DNA from: Magnolia sinica
Lineage: Eukaryota > Streptophyta > Magnoliopsida > Magnoliales > Magnoliaceae
Assembly (NCBI RefSeq): GCF_029962835.1
Contig: NC_080589.1
Span: forward strand, 22,217,586-22,281,585
Length of the DNA stretch: 64,000 bases
Direction: 5' to 3'
Both the position numbers and the translations under genes were made by a program. The notes under the pieces were generated by a model. That model was not told the DNA's origin, did no database searches, and saw only the letters and a program-made list of their open reading frames with translations. This document shows positions 46,459-58,768 of the stretch, in pieces. Each line of letters begins with the position of its first letter. The stretch's first letter is position 1.

Positions 46459-48258
46459 AGAGTTCAGGCCATAGGTTAATCTAGATTAAGTTACATACCA
46501 AAACATCATGTGCCAATCATGTATCTAAAACACAACGATCGTACCTTTGGATCGATCCTTCCTAGTTCCCATACATCATAGGCAACTGGAAGTGTTCTAA
46601 CGACATCATCACGCAACATGATTATGGCACCATGAGACATTAATATGATCCACACAACCCTTGATTTGACATTGAGCTAGTCCTTTTAGTGATTTCCACA
46701 CCAATGTCAAACATTGTACTCTGAATCACTATTGATGGCATTAGAATTAATCATGTCCTCAATGCATGGTCTATGAGCATATTCACTTTGCCTCCCACTT
46801 AGAGTCTACATTCATCCAATCCAATCACATCCCGCTAAGGGTGTCAGCTCCTTGAGACAATTATACAAATATGGAGATTGTTCTTTTAATCATGTGAGTG
46901 GATTTAGTGTCCCAATAGTCCAAAAAGTGAGCACATAAACTCTTAAGGACAAAATCCATCCATTTAATAGCTTAGATTCACATCCGTCATCCCATAATGT
47001 TCTCAAACAATTCACACTGTGAATATGTTGGTTTTGCACAATAGTGGGTGTATAAGATCTAGTCCTTAGTACATTCTGACATATGATAGTCGAGATCACT
47101 AATATATACATATAATGGTCAAGCAGATCATGTCATCCAAAATCGATCCATATGCAACGTCTGGGATTTAAACATTTCACACATGACACGCATTGAGTTC
47201 ATAAGAAAAAAAATGACTTGGAAGTGACCATTAGCATCCACATACTGATGAAACTAATCTCAAGTACAACGTCCATAAATGTACAATCCAAATTTTGAAC
47301 ACAACACCCATCATATGGGTCAGCCCAGATATGGTCATTTTGGCACAAGGTGCCTAAAGATCGAATCACCATATCAGTAAACCTAGTTGCTCATGTCATG
47401 TACAATTCAATTTGTTTTCTTTTGAAGTGACCCTTATGGAAAAGCAAATGGACAACCCTTATAACATCCACAAACCCAAAGGCCAACTGATTGGATCTGT
47501 CCATAAGACATCCATAATATGGATGGTCAACTTCAAATCTATCCATGTGATCATCAATGATCCAAACATAACTGGCTCATAGCCAGCCATCAAGTGACAG
47601 TTTGGGCCTAATCCACTATACCTAAGATGGTAGGTCACCTAATACATCATGTGTTCACTAACCACACATTAATGAGCAATACAGGTCAGCATACAAGATC
47701 TGTCTAGATGAACAGGCAGTTCATAAGCAAGACAATGTCCAAATTTGACAAGGTCAACATGAGGGTGAATAGATTATTTTCTTGCTAATGCTTGTACCAC
47801 AGATCTAAAGCATCCGCATTGGATGTACAATTGGATAGAAGGTTCCGATTTGGTCTCGATGTGAGCCAAAAGACCACTGTCATACACCCTCTAATGTCAT
47901 GGACTTTGAGACGGACAAGGACTCTGCAGTTATGCTTGTATAAACCAATGCCCTTATAAAATTGGGCAACTACAAGATACATACCGTCTTCATATTGAAT
48001 CTAATATTGCAGTCATATGCATGGTTGAATGAATTTGACGGACAACAAAACCCTACATCTTTTGGCATCAATCACCAACCTAGTGACCTTAGGCCACTTA
48101 TGTTCATGATGCAGCGATTGAGAAGCCTTGTTGAAATTCAGCCCACCATATCTCAATAAGGATCTAAAACCACCTAATGACAAAAACATCCAAGCAGTAT
48201 TTCCAGTGATCATGTATATGCATACATACATTCTCGAAATCTACGCTCTAATACTACA

Positions 48259-48855
48259 TGTAAACTGCTATGAAATCCTATCAAAAGTTATAATTTATCT
48301 ACTAGGATCGTGAAACACTTTATAACAACTAGAAAACCACAGTAGTTAAGGGGGATCAACCATGTATCTAAAGTCATCATGAATCGGATAGTGCACTTCT
48401 CTCTCTACAATCTTGGGTTTGATGATGAAAGGCTCCAATTGTCGCTCTCACATCCCACGATGTAGAGGCCTTTGGCTTACCTTCTCCCAAAATTCAATCC
48501 TTAGGTGTGTGCTAGAGATGGCAGCTCGCCTTTTTTTTTTTTCTTCTTTTTGTTTTTTTAAAAAAATCTTGGTTTATTGAGGGAAAAGAGTCTCTCTTAT
48601 TTATAACATTTGGTTCATCTCTCCCATCATAAAAACCAAGTCCCATTAAGACTTTCTTTCCTTGTACATGCTAACACATTTGGTTCATGTTAAGTTTCCT
48701 AGTATAATTAAGCTTCAATAGCCAAGAGCACAAGTTTTCCTAAATACCAAAAAGAACACAACGTGCATGCGTCTGAGCCACCCTACACATGAGTTACACT
48801 AACATACTCTAAAAGAAGCAACGGTGCATAAACCCAACGATATCACTTGTACTAT
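48259..48855 (-). repeat. 5' LTR of the minus-strand copia relic
   Basis: Reading the minus strand it has 'aggaaaacttgtgctct' (about 48735), a TATA box 'tataaataag' (about 48594-48603) and ends 'gtttaca'. It aligns over its length with the plus-strand LTR ending at 49817. The outer edge is approximate. Confidence 0.6.
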
Positions 48856-49269
48856 GCTGATTATTGTGGATGAGGTCTAGGGGATGCAAGCTCAGTAAGC
48901 TTTAAAAGGTTGACAACTACAAAAGTCATTATCAAGTTGGAAGCTTCTAGCTTTGCACCCCGCATTTCCAACCCGAAATGAAGTCAAGACATATCTACAG
49001 AGTGCAGTGACTACCCTTGATCTTCCCTTTCTTATCTTCTCCTCACCTCATTTTTTGATTTTCTAACTCAGTACAAACAATATTTAGAACCATGAGCAGC
49101 AAAGTCAAATGGGTTTGGTACGGTCCATCGAAAATACAACAAAGTTTTGAGTTCAACTAGGCCGTACACCAAATTAGTGATAGTGCATGCTTTTTTGGAA
49201 CTACATTCACTTTGTTATATTTGCTTGCCAAAAAAAAAAAAAAAAGATCACTTCGTTATAGTTGGAATA
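48856..49269. other. Spacer between head-to-head copia LTRs
   Basis: About 0.4 kb between the two divergently oriented LTRs. It contains an A15 tract (about 49229-49245). No gene. Confidence 0.5.
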
Positions 49270-50423
49270 TAAATGCCAACTTGTCATGTGAAGCATCGTA
49301 CCCACGCATAAGGAGAGCCCTATGTTAGCATAGCTCAAGTGTTTAGTTACCCACACCTAAGCACGCACATGCTTCTCTTGGTGTTTTAGGAAAACATGGG
49401 CTCTAAATCTTCAAAACCTAATCATATTAGGAAACTTTACATGAAGAGACTACCATGTAAAAGGAAACAGAGTCTTAGTAAGACTTCGTTTCTATAAAGG
49501 GAGAGGAGAATCAAAGACTATAAATAAGGGAGACTCTTGGCCCTCTACATACCAAATTCAAACTTATAAGGCTGCCTATATCTAACACACAACTAAGAGA
49601 GATAATTCAAGAAAAGGTGAGCCAAGTGTGTCCACACGTCGGACAAGTGGAGCTTCGAGACCGAAGTTGATGAAAGTGTGTCATGCATCACCAGTTCGAC
49701 ATGGCTCAAAGGTACGTGGTTGATATCATCATTTGTGGTTTTCTAGTTGATAATATTGTGTTTCACAATCCTTGTTGAGGAATCATCACCATTCATTGAT
49801 TTCCATAGAAGTCAACATGTGATATCAAAGTGTAGGGTTTGAAACCGCACATCTGCAAATTCATGATTATCCTGAAAAGTGCATTAATGATCTTGTTTGT
49901 TAAAGGTGATTACAATACAACCTTATTGTAACCTTCAGACAAATTGCATGCAAAGTTCAGGCCTAAAGCCACTTTTAAAGATCTAAAATCATACCTCGAA
50001 TTAGATTGACTCAATGTTCCTAGATATAAGGTGCAAATCCAAACTTACAATTTGTACAAGCAATCAAATTGTTTTTAGGATACCCGAGTACAATTCTAGT
50101 CAATATGTACAAACCATAGCACTATGCATGAAGTTTTGTGTTTGGATTCTAAGGATTGTGCCTTGCTTGGAGACCCTTAATTATATGGGAATTGATAGCT
50201 TTGGGTTCACGTGCATATGCCCAAGATCCGTTGTAGAGGCCTTTTTATTATTCAGCTAATGGATTGTTCATGGGAGGTACGTGAGTTTGATCATATCCAA
50301 ATCGTTCATAAGACAACTGAGTTGGACAAATATGAGTCATTCATCCTTGAAACAACTGACAGCAATAGGTTAGATCCAGGTCATCCGTTCTGGATGACAA
50401 TACGATAAATGTGAACCATCCTT

Positions 50424-50790
50424 TTTTTCTGAAGAGTAATGAAGATTTTATTGAAAGACCCACGAAGCAAAAAGAAAGCAGGGAAAAAATACAGAGGGGA
50501 ACCCTCACAAATTACAACCTATATATATATTTCTCTCCCACCTTTATCCTGCCCACCAACTCCTCTACCGAGCCAGCACTATTTTGAAAGAACCTGCTAT
50601 TTCTCTCCCCCCAAATAACCCACCACAGAGTAAGAAAAACAAGATGCAAATTGCCCTACCTTCCTTTCCCACCCCTCCTCCATGTCGGGCCCACAAAAGC
50701 TCCCCCACATTGCGTGGCAACACCCAAGGCATGTTGAATAGGGCAAGGAAATGCACTCAAGACGTTGTGCGACAAATATAGATTTTCCTA
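50424..50790 (-). mobile_element. LINE 3' end, 5'-truncated
   Basis: Minus-strand tail of a non-LTR (L1-type) retrotransposon. It shows the C-terminal 'FNMPWVLPRNVGELLWARHG' and then, after a frame change, 'LWWVIWGERNSRFF' with 'VEELVGRIK'; this W-W-x-I-W-x-E-R-N-x-R-x-F pattern marks the zinc-binding C-terminus of plant LINE ORF2. A 3' UTR of about 150 bp and a short A7 tail (50422-50428, T on the plus strand) follow. The frame change and the loss of the 5' portion make it inactive. It lies in the leader of the plus-strand copia relic. Confidence 0.75.
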
Positions 50791-53030
50791 TGATTGTTCA
50801 TAAATGCCTCAAATTTGGACCGTTCATCAATTGGGCATATTGCATAGGATGGATCAAAGCGCCTATGCTTTGGAAGACGAGATACATTGAACAGATGTAA
50901 GCCATCCATATAATGACAATGAGATGGGCAAAATTATTTTGTGGTTAAAAGATTTGACGGACAATCATCACCGCATTTGAACCATCTACTAGCTGAACAA
51001 TCACCGACGAATCTTATCAAGTGTCAGAACCATCCAATTATTGAAAGATGACGGTTAAATCTAGATCATCTTATAGCAATCTAGACTATTCACTTGAAAA
51101 CTGATTGGAATTGCGGAAGAGTCAATTAGTGGATGGTTGCTATCAAATCTGAACTATCCATATGATGGACGCTTACTGACAGAATTGAACAGTCCATTCG
51201 GCACTAATGATCAAAACTAAATAGTCAATTTTGCAGGGCATTGTACACATCATATGTGACACCTAATCAAGTTGTGAAAATGATGTACAATCATGTGGAT
51301 TGATCAAAACCATTGGATGATGCATTTGAATCTTATTTAAAATACTATTAAATGGATGAATCCTCTAGGACCCGCATGTTCATCTATGGGACTCCTAGGA
51401 CACCAATCCATTTACATGATTAAAGAATAATCTTCATTGTTGTACAATTGTCAAGGTGATAAACTACTCAAGATAGGTGATCGGATTGAATGATATGTGA
51501 ACCCTAGTGGGAGTAGAAGTGAATAAGCAAATGTGTCTAAATAGTGAGTACATTATTGGTTTGGATGCCATAAATGGTGATCCAGAATCTAATATCTGAC
51601 ATTGGTGTGGTGATCACCCAAGTGACCCGATTAATGACAAATCAAGTATTTTACCAATCATATTAATGTCTTAGCACCATAATCATGTGTTGGATAATTA
51701 TTTCATCCAAACGCTTCCAGTTGTTTGCCATGGAAAATAATGATCGGCCCCCATAGGGGTGATTGTTGCGTTTCAGATAAGTAACTAGCATGATGTCTTA
51801 ATATACACCTCAATCTAGACCAACCTGTGAGCCCAGAGGTTTATAGCCTGCTAGTTCTTGAGGTGTACTGTCAAAACTACCATCTGGGGCAATATAACTC
51901 GTCATTGAATGAATAGTTGTTATGTTGCAGTTTTTACCCAAAGGAAGAAATTGTGATCATACACTAGGTCACTCAGAAGTATTATGGAAAGTTCTTTAGA
52001 TTATCACTTGACTTATAAAAGCACTAAATTACGTGAGTCTTGCTTATTAAAGTTAATGTACCTGCTTCACGACATGCATATCCATCAAATATTCCAATCT
52101 TGAATGAATCAAGTTTACCCAACCGGTACGAGCATGTCCGGTATGCATTAGGTGTTCTAAACTTAGGTATTACTTTCAAGATTGATTTGCCCCTGTGCAA
52201 ACTGATTTGACATCTAAAATAGATAAAAGTAATATATGAACAGTGATAAAGATCAAATCACATGTTTAATATTCTTAAAGATGACAATCACGAAAACATA
52301 AGGAATCAATAAAGGAATCTTTTGTGCAAAAAACATATCCAAAATCTCTTTATGGGAATATTCCCATTCCACGAAAAATTCATTAGCAAACACTTTAATG
52401 GCCCGACCAACCACCATGAAATATGATAAAACCCTTAATATTCATGATCACATATTAGTCGGTAATGTCAAAACAATTACGATTATGTAATGGTAGTAGT
52501 GGTACTCATTACGCATTACAAGGCCAAAACGGTCGTTACATATAAAAAAAATGACCTGTAACAGCCCTGAAATGGTCCCATAACAATCATAAATTTTTTA
52601 TTTTTTTTTCAAAAAATAAAAAACAACCACAACAAGGGACGTATCGTAATGGTAGTGGCAATGGCCATTCCGGCCACCGTACCAATATGAAACACCTTGG
52701 AGGTGGCAGCCACTGCTATCAAATTAAGAGTAATGAACAAGAAAGTAAATGATAAATTTATGCTCCAGTTGATCCTGGTCTCTTTACCTCCACAATTCGG
52801 TCCATTCGAGATTCATTATAAATTATAATACACACAGATAAATAGACCATTAATAAGATGACTAATATGTGTGTCAAGAGGAAGCCAGACTGAAATAATA
52901 ATAATAATAGAAAAGGAAGGACGGTTGTTTGTAAACATGGTGAATAGAGAGTATGAAAACAAGAACAAGAAGTATAGTGAAGGAAAAGGATAATCATCAA
53001 ATAAAGCATCATCCTCTCCCAATAGCCTAC
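50791..53030. other. Copia leader and unassigned sequence
   Basis: The part up to about 51.75 kb aligns, diverged, with the reverse complement of 46.5-48.2 kb ('gacattggtgtgg', 'ataatcatgt', 'cttccagttg'). The rest has no coding sequence. At 52460-52690 lies a MITE-like patch with 'cgttacatat' and 'tgtaacagccc' words; similar words recur at 61510-61655. Confidence 0.5.
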
Positions 53031-54786
53031 AAGCGAAGAAGGAAAATAGGGGAAGAGGCGGTCTAAGGTGTTACTTCTATAAAAAGAAGGGGCATATAAG
53101 GTTTGCCCGAATGCAAAGCGAATGGTTCAAAAAGAAAGGTAAATCCTTAACTTTCATATGTTTGAAAACCAATCTTGCTAGCATACCTTCTAACATTTGG
53201 TGGATAGACTATGGTGCTATTGTCCATGTTTCCAAATCCATTCAGGGCCTTCCAATTTCCTGTCTAATTACAAGTAAATTAGCCATCATTATCTTTGGAA
53301 GGTGTTTGATAACACAAGAATTCCGCACAAGAATCAATATTCAAATGCAGTCAAAGGAAAGAAATTGTAATCATTACAATTTTCTGTTGTAAAACTACCT
53401 TATTTATAGTGATTCATGGAGAAAACAAAAACCCTAAGCTCAATCATCATTACGATCAAATCACACTAACATCAATACGGAATTACAGGAGTAAGCAATC
53501 ATTACCCATTTGCAGCCAATTGCTGCTATAATTGGAAAAACAAATAGGCCCGCGAGGATTCTTTTCAAACCGGAGCCCAAACAAATGAGAATTGGAAAAG
53601 CTAAACAGAAGCAATAGTGACTCGCTATTTTTAAGCACTTGGTATTATTTAGATTTAAAAATATATTTTAGATTCCACGTATTTCACACAACTTAAATTC
53701 TATTTCTAAACTTAATGCACAGAGTTATACTTTTTGATTTAGTAATGGTAGATGACTAGATTCAATGTTTTTAAGCATTAGCCGTGGGTTGGTTTCAGTG
53801 ATTTGCATGATAGTTTGTATAAACTAAGTCTTAACGCCCAATTTGCTCAAACCTTTCTTGCCCTGCATGTGAATTGTGAATTGAAACCTGGCACGACAAG
53901 AGTAACACTCTTTGATAGCATGTATAAAGGTACTACATGGATTGTAAATGCATGACTGTAATGTACCAAAAAAATTGTAGTTCCTAATGGATATGTAACG
54001 AAGCGACTTTGTCGCCTACTGCTAGTAGTAGTATTATTAGCTTCACCTTACCCGAATCTATGTAGGGTGAAGCTCTCTTCATAGTTCCTAAACAGGGTTC
54101 CCAATAAAGGCACCCTTAAAACTCCTTTCAAGTCATGGAGAGGTAAGAACCCAGCCCAAGGCATCTACGCATATAGGGATGCTCAGCCAAAGCAAAAATC
54201 TATGACCTACATGAAGGGAAATTGGATTAAAAAACTGATAGTGGATATTTCACTGGATATCCACAAAGACCCAAAGGGTGCTATCGGCAATGTCAAACTC
54301 CTTGGAGATATGCAGATTAGTGGGATCACGGAACCATGCAAAGTGGTTTTTGGAAGAAATACGAGCCTTACTGCCCTTCATCATAAATTCGGATAATCAG
54401 GGCGTCCCCCGACTGATTGATCATTACAATTAAGTAGAACACCAAGATCTAGACAATGCACACTCACATGATACTAATGTGTCCAATGGGGATACACCAG
54501 CACAGAAAATAACCAGAAAACCTCATAAAGGAGATTTGTTATTACATATGATTATGTGGTGCATATATAGGAAAATGATATGGGCATTGATAACCATTAT
54601 CCGGTCACATTTTCATAAGCTATGGAATGCCCAAATTATTCTAAGTGAATTGATGCCACCAAAAATGAGTTGCAATCCATGAGCCAGGATGAGGTCTGAG
54701 ATCATGATTGTGGTTTCTATATGCATGCATTTCACAAAGCTTGTTGAGGAATCAAATCCATTTATTGGGTTCCACAAAAGTTAGCA

Positions 54787-55675
54787 TCCTACCCATTAGA
54801 TTAGTTCTCCCAAAAAGTAGGCCAGTCCACTCATTTAGCGGGCCACCTGTACACTAAATATTGACAGCTGAAATCCTATTACCTTTTCTTGTTCTTTATC
54901 AAGCATCCATCATTCTCATACAGGTATGACCTACCTGAGAGTTGACAGGCCCGATGTATGGGCAGGGTGACTGGATCCACCCATTACATGGGTGGATTGA
55001 GTGTTCCAAACACCATGTGAATAGTAGCACGTGAGCTTACGAAAGCTTTAGGAATAAACTGCAAGCTCCAGAAACAATCAGAAACAAGAACAAGACATGA
55101 ATAGTGACAAGGTTTAGCTCAATTACCCCATTGACAAAAATTCAATGCACGCTGTTTGCAATAGTCACAAAACTACATTCAAAACATAATTTCAGAGATT
55201 CTAACATGCACAATAAAGCAAAAAAAAAAAAAAAGGATCATTGTTATCATTTACATTCGACGGATTTACCATTCCTAAAAGATAAAGAAAATAAGAAATT
55301 AGAAAACTTGCTTCCACGGGTAACCCCAAATCCATGAAAGCTTTCTTTGCCGACACATTTAAGGATCCTCAATTCCCCAAAAGCTTCCAAACTTGGCGAT
55401 GTAAGTTCCCATGGAAGAACTCCGAGCAACAAGGCTAGGCTATTAGGAAATGCCGAGCTTCATGCTGCACAAATCTACCAGCTGACAGTTAATGTACAAG
55501 GCACATAGACCATACTATTGGCATGAATAAAAGGGACCTAGAAATTGTTGAATATTGATAGTAAAACATAGCTTAAACAAATTAATTAAAAAGAGCACTT
55601 GAGGTAGGCAGGGGGCAGAAGGCTTGGTGCCATAAAAACCTTATTTTAAGAGGTTAACAACTTGTTTTAAAAAAC
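54787..55675. other. No recognisable feature
   Basis: No gene or repeat ends recognised. An A14 tract lies near 55221. Confidence 0.4.
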
Positions 55676-56856
55676 ACTACCTAATTAATACAGATTTTAC
55701 ATTCCAGTACCTTTTTCAAAAAGGTTTTCAAAAAGCTACTCACTAATTAATATAATAATCATTTCACTACCTTTTGTCACCTTCCATCATGTCCCGCCGT
55801 CTGAGCAAATAGGTCGGTGACTTTATTGGACCCCACTGTGATGTTTATGTAAAATCCACCCCAACAACCAGGTGTGTCACCCCATGTTAGGCCAAGGACA
55901 CAAAGATATGCTCCGTCTGTGATTTAGGTTGACAGCATGATTGGAAACAGTGTACAGAGCAACATTCACCCTCCAAGCTCTTTCCATTAGTGTGGACCAC
56001 GTCAATTGTAGATGGTTACAATTTTTATGCCATAGGCCTAAACATTTTTGTGGAATCTAATGGTTGGAGTGGATTTCGTATAATTATCACAATGGGCCCT
56101 TTAAAAATCAAGGGTGGATGTATTTCTCCCAATCATTTCCTCTAGTATGACCCACCAGAATCACAGATCAGCCTAATTTTTGTCTCTGGGCGTAATATCA
56201 AACTAAATATCTAATGGCCTGAGTGAATCTTACATAAACATCACGGTGAGCCCTGTCAAAAATCAAGAGTGAACCTTCCACGCGATTCTTTTTTAAAAAA
56301 AAAAATATATGTGTACAGTGGTAGAGGGACTCCACGGCTTGATTTGTGGCGAGGTCCGAAATCCACTCCGACCATTAGATGTGTAATCCCAGTCTAGGCC
56401 CAAAGCCAAAAAATTAGGTTGCATGTGATTAAGGTGGGCCACGCCAAAGAAAACAATTGGGAAAGAGATGTGTTCCCTTGATTTTTACAAGCCCACCGTG
56501 ATGATTATATGAAATCCACTCCAACTATTAGATTCCACACCAAAATTAAGTATTAGGATATAAAAATTAGGCCCATCCATGATTCAGGTGGGCCACACCA
56601 ATGGAAACAGTTTGGAGGGTGATCGTTGCCCTAAACATTGCTTCCAATCATGCAATCCACTTGAATCACCGATGGGGTTATTTTTGGGCCCTTGGCCTGA
56701 CATGAGGTGGCGCGGCTGATGATCGGGGTGAATTTCATATAAACATCACGTTGGGGCCCACACAAATGTAATCGAAGGTGAAATGATAATTATATCAACT
56801 AAAAAGGTAGCTTTTTGAAAGCTGTTTTGAAATAGTTACCATACTAATTAGGTAGT
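55676..56856. repeat. Fold-back MITE with long terminal inverted repeats
   Basis: About 1.18 kb. The left 90 bp (actacctaattaata, later 'caaaaagctact' and 'ataatcatttcac') match the reverse complement of the right 80 bp ('gtgaaatgataatt', 'aaagctgttttgaaa', 'tactaattaggtagt'). Between them are several modules in alternating orientation sharing 'gtgatgtttat' with 'aaatccaccccaa' and their complements ('ttggagtggattt', 'cacaatgggccc'). No coding sequence. The termini and modules suggest a non-autonomous DNA transposon that captured or multiplied an inner MITE. Confidence 0.6.
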
Positions 56857-57595
56857 TTCTGTAAAATCCCCAATAAATAAATAAATAATCACACTAAAGG
56901 TTGTTGATTTTTTTATTGGGAGCATTTAACTTCAAAGAACCCAAACATTGGTCTTTGAACACAACCAGAAATCAATAGTTGACAGGTTTTGGCTCCAAGT
57001 GGCTTGGTTGACCAGTTAAAGTGGCAAAATATCACTTTCGGCAACTTCACAATATTCGGGGTCGTGTGTTTGGAAAATTAAAATTATGAATAAAGGGAAA
57101 GCAACTGATGTAAAAATAAAGCGAGGAAGGTTAAGAACCGGAGAGAGGGCAACTTAGTGAAGATGAGATTCCCAAGGGAAAAAAAAAAAAGAAACTGTTT
57201 GTAATAAACAAAAGTGAAAAAAAAAAAATGATATCAACAAAAAGAAGTCACATAATCAGAATCTTTATAGGATTCCGATATTATTACCTTCTAAGAAGAC
57301 TGAGAATATCGTGACATGTCCAAGACATCACAATTGCAGCTAAGAATATGGGTGGTAGACACAAGTGAATCACAAGCCATGAGCTGGATAGTGTGCAGTT
57401 TATTGTTGGATGAATGATAGCAAGGAAATGGTGATGACACACAACAGTATCTCAAGGTTGACAAGGAAAAAGGTCCGCTGCTTTAATCCATAAAAATATC
57501 TTGAAAAGCTAATAATAATAATAAAGCAGAAGAAAAGAAAGGCTTAGAGAGACATAAATAACATCAGAGATCAAACTAGTTAAGAGGGGGACAAG
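56857..57595. other. No recognisable feature
   Basis: A-rich, with several A9-A12 runs (57178-57230). No gene or repeat ends recognised. Confidence 0.4.
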
Positions 57596-57880
57596 TAGAG
57601 CTGGAAATTGAACCGAACCAAATCGAGCTTGGCACAGCTCGGCTCGGCTCGATCAGCAGACTACCTGAGCTCGAGTTCGGCTCAGCTTGGTCCTTAAACT
57701 GGGCAGGCCAGCTCAAGCTGAGTTCGAGACTAGCTCGAGCTTGAGCTTTCAAGTTTGTACATAAAATCCAATGTACAAAAGATAAAACCCAATCCATCAA
57801 CTAATCAACATCATATATGTAGAATTGAAAATATACTGATCAATTCACTATGGAGACCGGACAATGGTGAACTGAGCGTT

Positions 57881-58635
57881 TAATGCAGGGGCATTTTCAC
57901 ACTGGGCTTGAGTGAGGTCGCCTGTTGGATGCAGGGGCACACTCGAGGTGGTTGACCCGTGTGATTTGGGGTCCACGGGGGAGGTCTCGTGTTCGAGATT
58001 CCTTACCAGGGGTGAGTAATGTGCATTTCACACCGGGCTCAAGTGGGGTAGCCCGTGGGATGCGGGGACACACTCGGGGTGGGCGGCCCATGTGACTTGG
58101 GGCCCACGAAGGGGGTTCGGCCGAGGTCCTAACCCATGAGATGTGGGGCCTGGGTTATGAGATAAAGGGATTAATTCACCATACTCTAACAGTTTGAGCT
58201 TTTAGAGCAAGTGGTTAATTGTCCTACATCAAATTGGTATCAGAGCGGGAGGTCTCGTGTTCGAGACTCCTCACCGGGGGTGATTAATGCAGGGGCATTT
58301 TCACACTGGGCTCGAGTGAGGTCGCCTGTTGGATGCAGGGGCACACTCGGGGTGGGTGACCCATGCGATTTGGGGCCCACGGGGGAGGTCTCGTGTTCGA
58401 GATTCCTTACCAGGGGTGAGTAATGCGCATTTCACACCGGGCTCAAGTGGGGTAGCTCGTGGGATGCGGGGACACACTCGGGGTGGGCGGCCCATGTGAT
58501 TTGGGGCCCACGAAGGGGGTTCGGCCGAGGTCCTAACCCATGAGATGTGGGGCCTGGGCTATGAGATAAAGGGATTAATTCGCCATACTCTAACAGTTCG
58601 AGCTTTTAGAGCAAGTGGTTAATTGTCCTGCATCA
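57881..58635 (+). mobile_element. TRIM (miniature LTR retrotransposon), complete
   Basis: 755 bp: two LTRs of 351 bp each (57881-58231 and 58285-58635) around a 53-bp centre. The LTRs start TAATGCAG and end CTGCATCA (or CTACATCA), nearly inverted. Right after the 5' LTR is TGGTATCAGAGC (58235-58246), the standard initiator-Met tRNA primer site; a G-rich tract 'accgggggtgat' precedes the 3' LTR. The 5-bp target duplication gcgtt (57876-57880, 58636-58640) is intact. No coding sequence, as usual for TRIMs, so it would need enzymes from another element. The LTRs differ at about 13 of 351 positions, mostly transitions. Confidence 0.93.
58235..58246 (+). other. tRNA-Met primer binding site of the TRIM
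   Basis: TGGTATCAGAGC, complementary to the 3' end of plant initiator-Met tRNA, three bases after the 5' LTR. A perfect hairpin GTCTCG/CGAGAC follows within 8 bases. Confidence 0.93.
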
Positions 58636-58768
58636 GCGTTACCATGTTTTGCTCGGAAAAGGTGATTGGATAGTGACAGACCAAACAATGGGGGTTGAGT
58701 TTGTGCAGAGGCGGACGGGCGAGATCAATTCACTAACCAATTCACAAATTTACTAATCAATTCACTAA

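Larger units (their letters stand above)
45912..48855 (-). mobile_element. Ty1/copia relic, minus strand
   Basis: On the minus strand: LTR (48259-48855), primer site resembling the initiator-Met complement ('gtattagagcg', about 48244-48256), a leader of about 2.1 kb, and the start of a UBN2-type gag at 45912-46154 with 'LNGSNFPNWHQVLCELSLLD' and 'LALQIDW'. The rest of the element is missing. Its LTR and leader are homologous to those of the plus-strand element starting near 49.27 kb. Old, broken fossil. Confidence 0.7.
49270..54786 (+). mobile_element. Ty1/copia relic, plus strand
   Basis: 5' LTR (about 49270-49817), a primer site resembling 'gatatcaaag' (about 49821), a long leader, a zinc-knuckle and protease fragment (about 53040-53260, with 'WWIDYGAIVHV'), an integrase C-terminal to RT start fragment (about 54090-54700, with a 'NRVPNKGTLKTPF'-like motif), and a scrap of 3' LTR (54700-54786). 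A LINE tail lies in the leader. Heavily decayed, with many breaks. Confidence 0.7.

Noticed and set aside
54202-54396. 64-codon ORF that looks like a small novel protein
   Set aside because: Overlaps the copia integrase/RT remnant in a different frame; it is a by-product of that fossil.
58240-58262. Possible tRNA gene fragment
   Set aside because: Only a T-arm-like hairpin; no acceptor, D or anticodon arms. It belongs to the TRIM centre.
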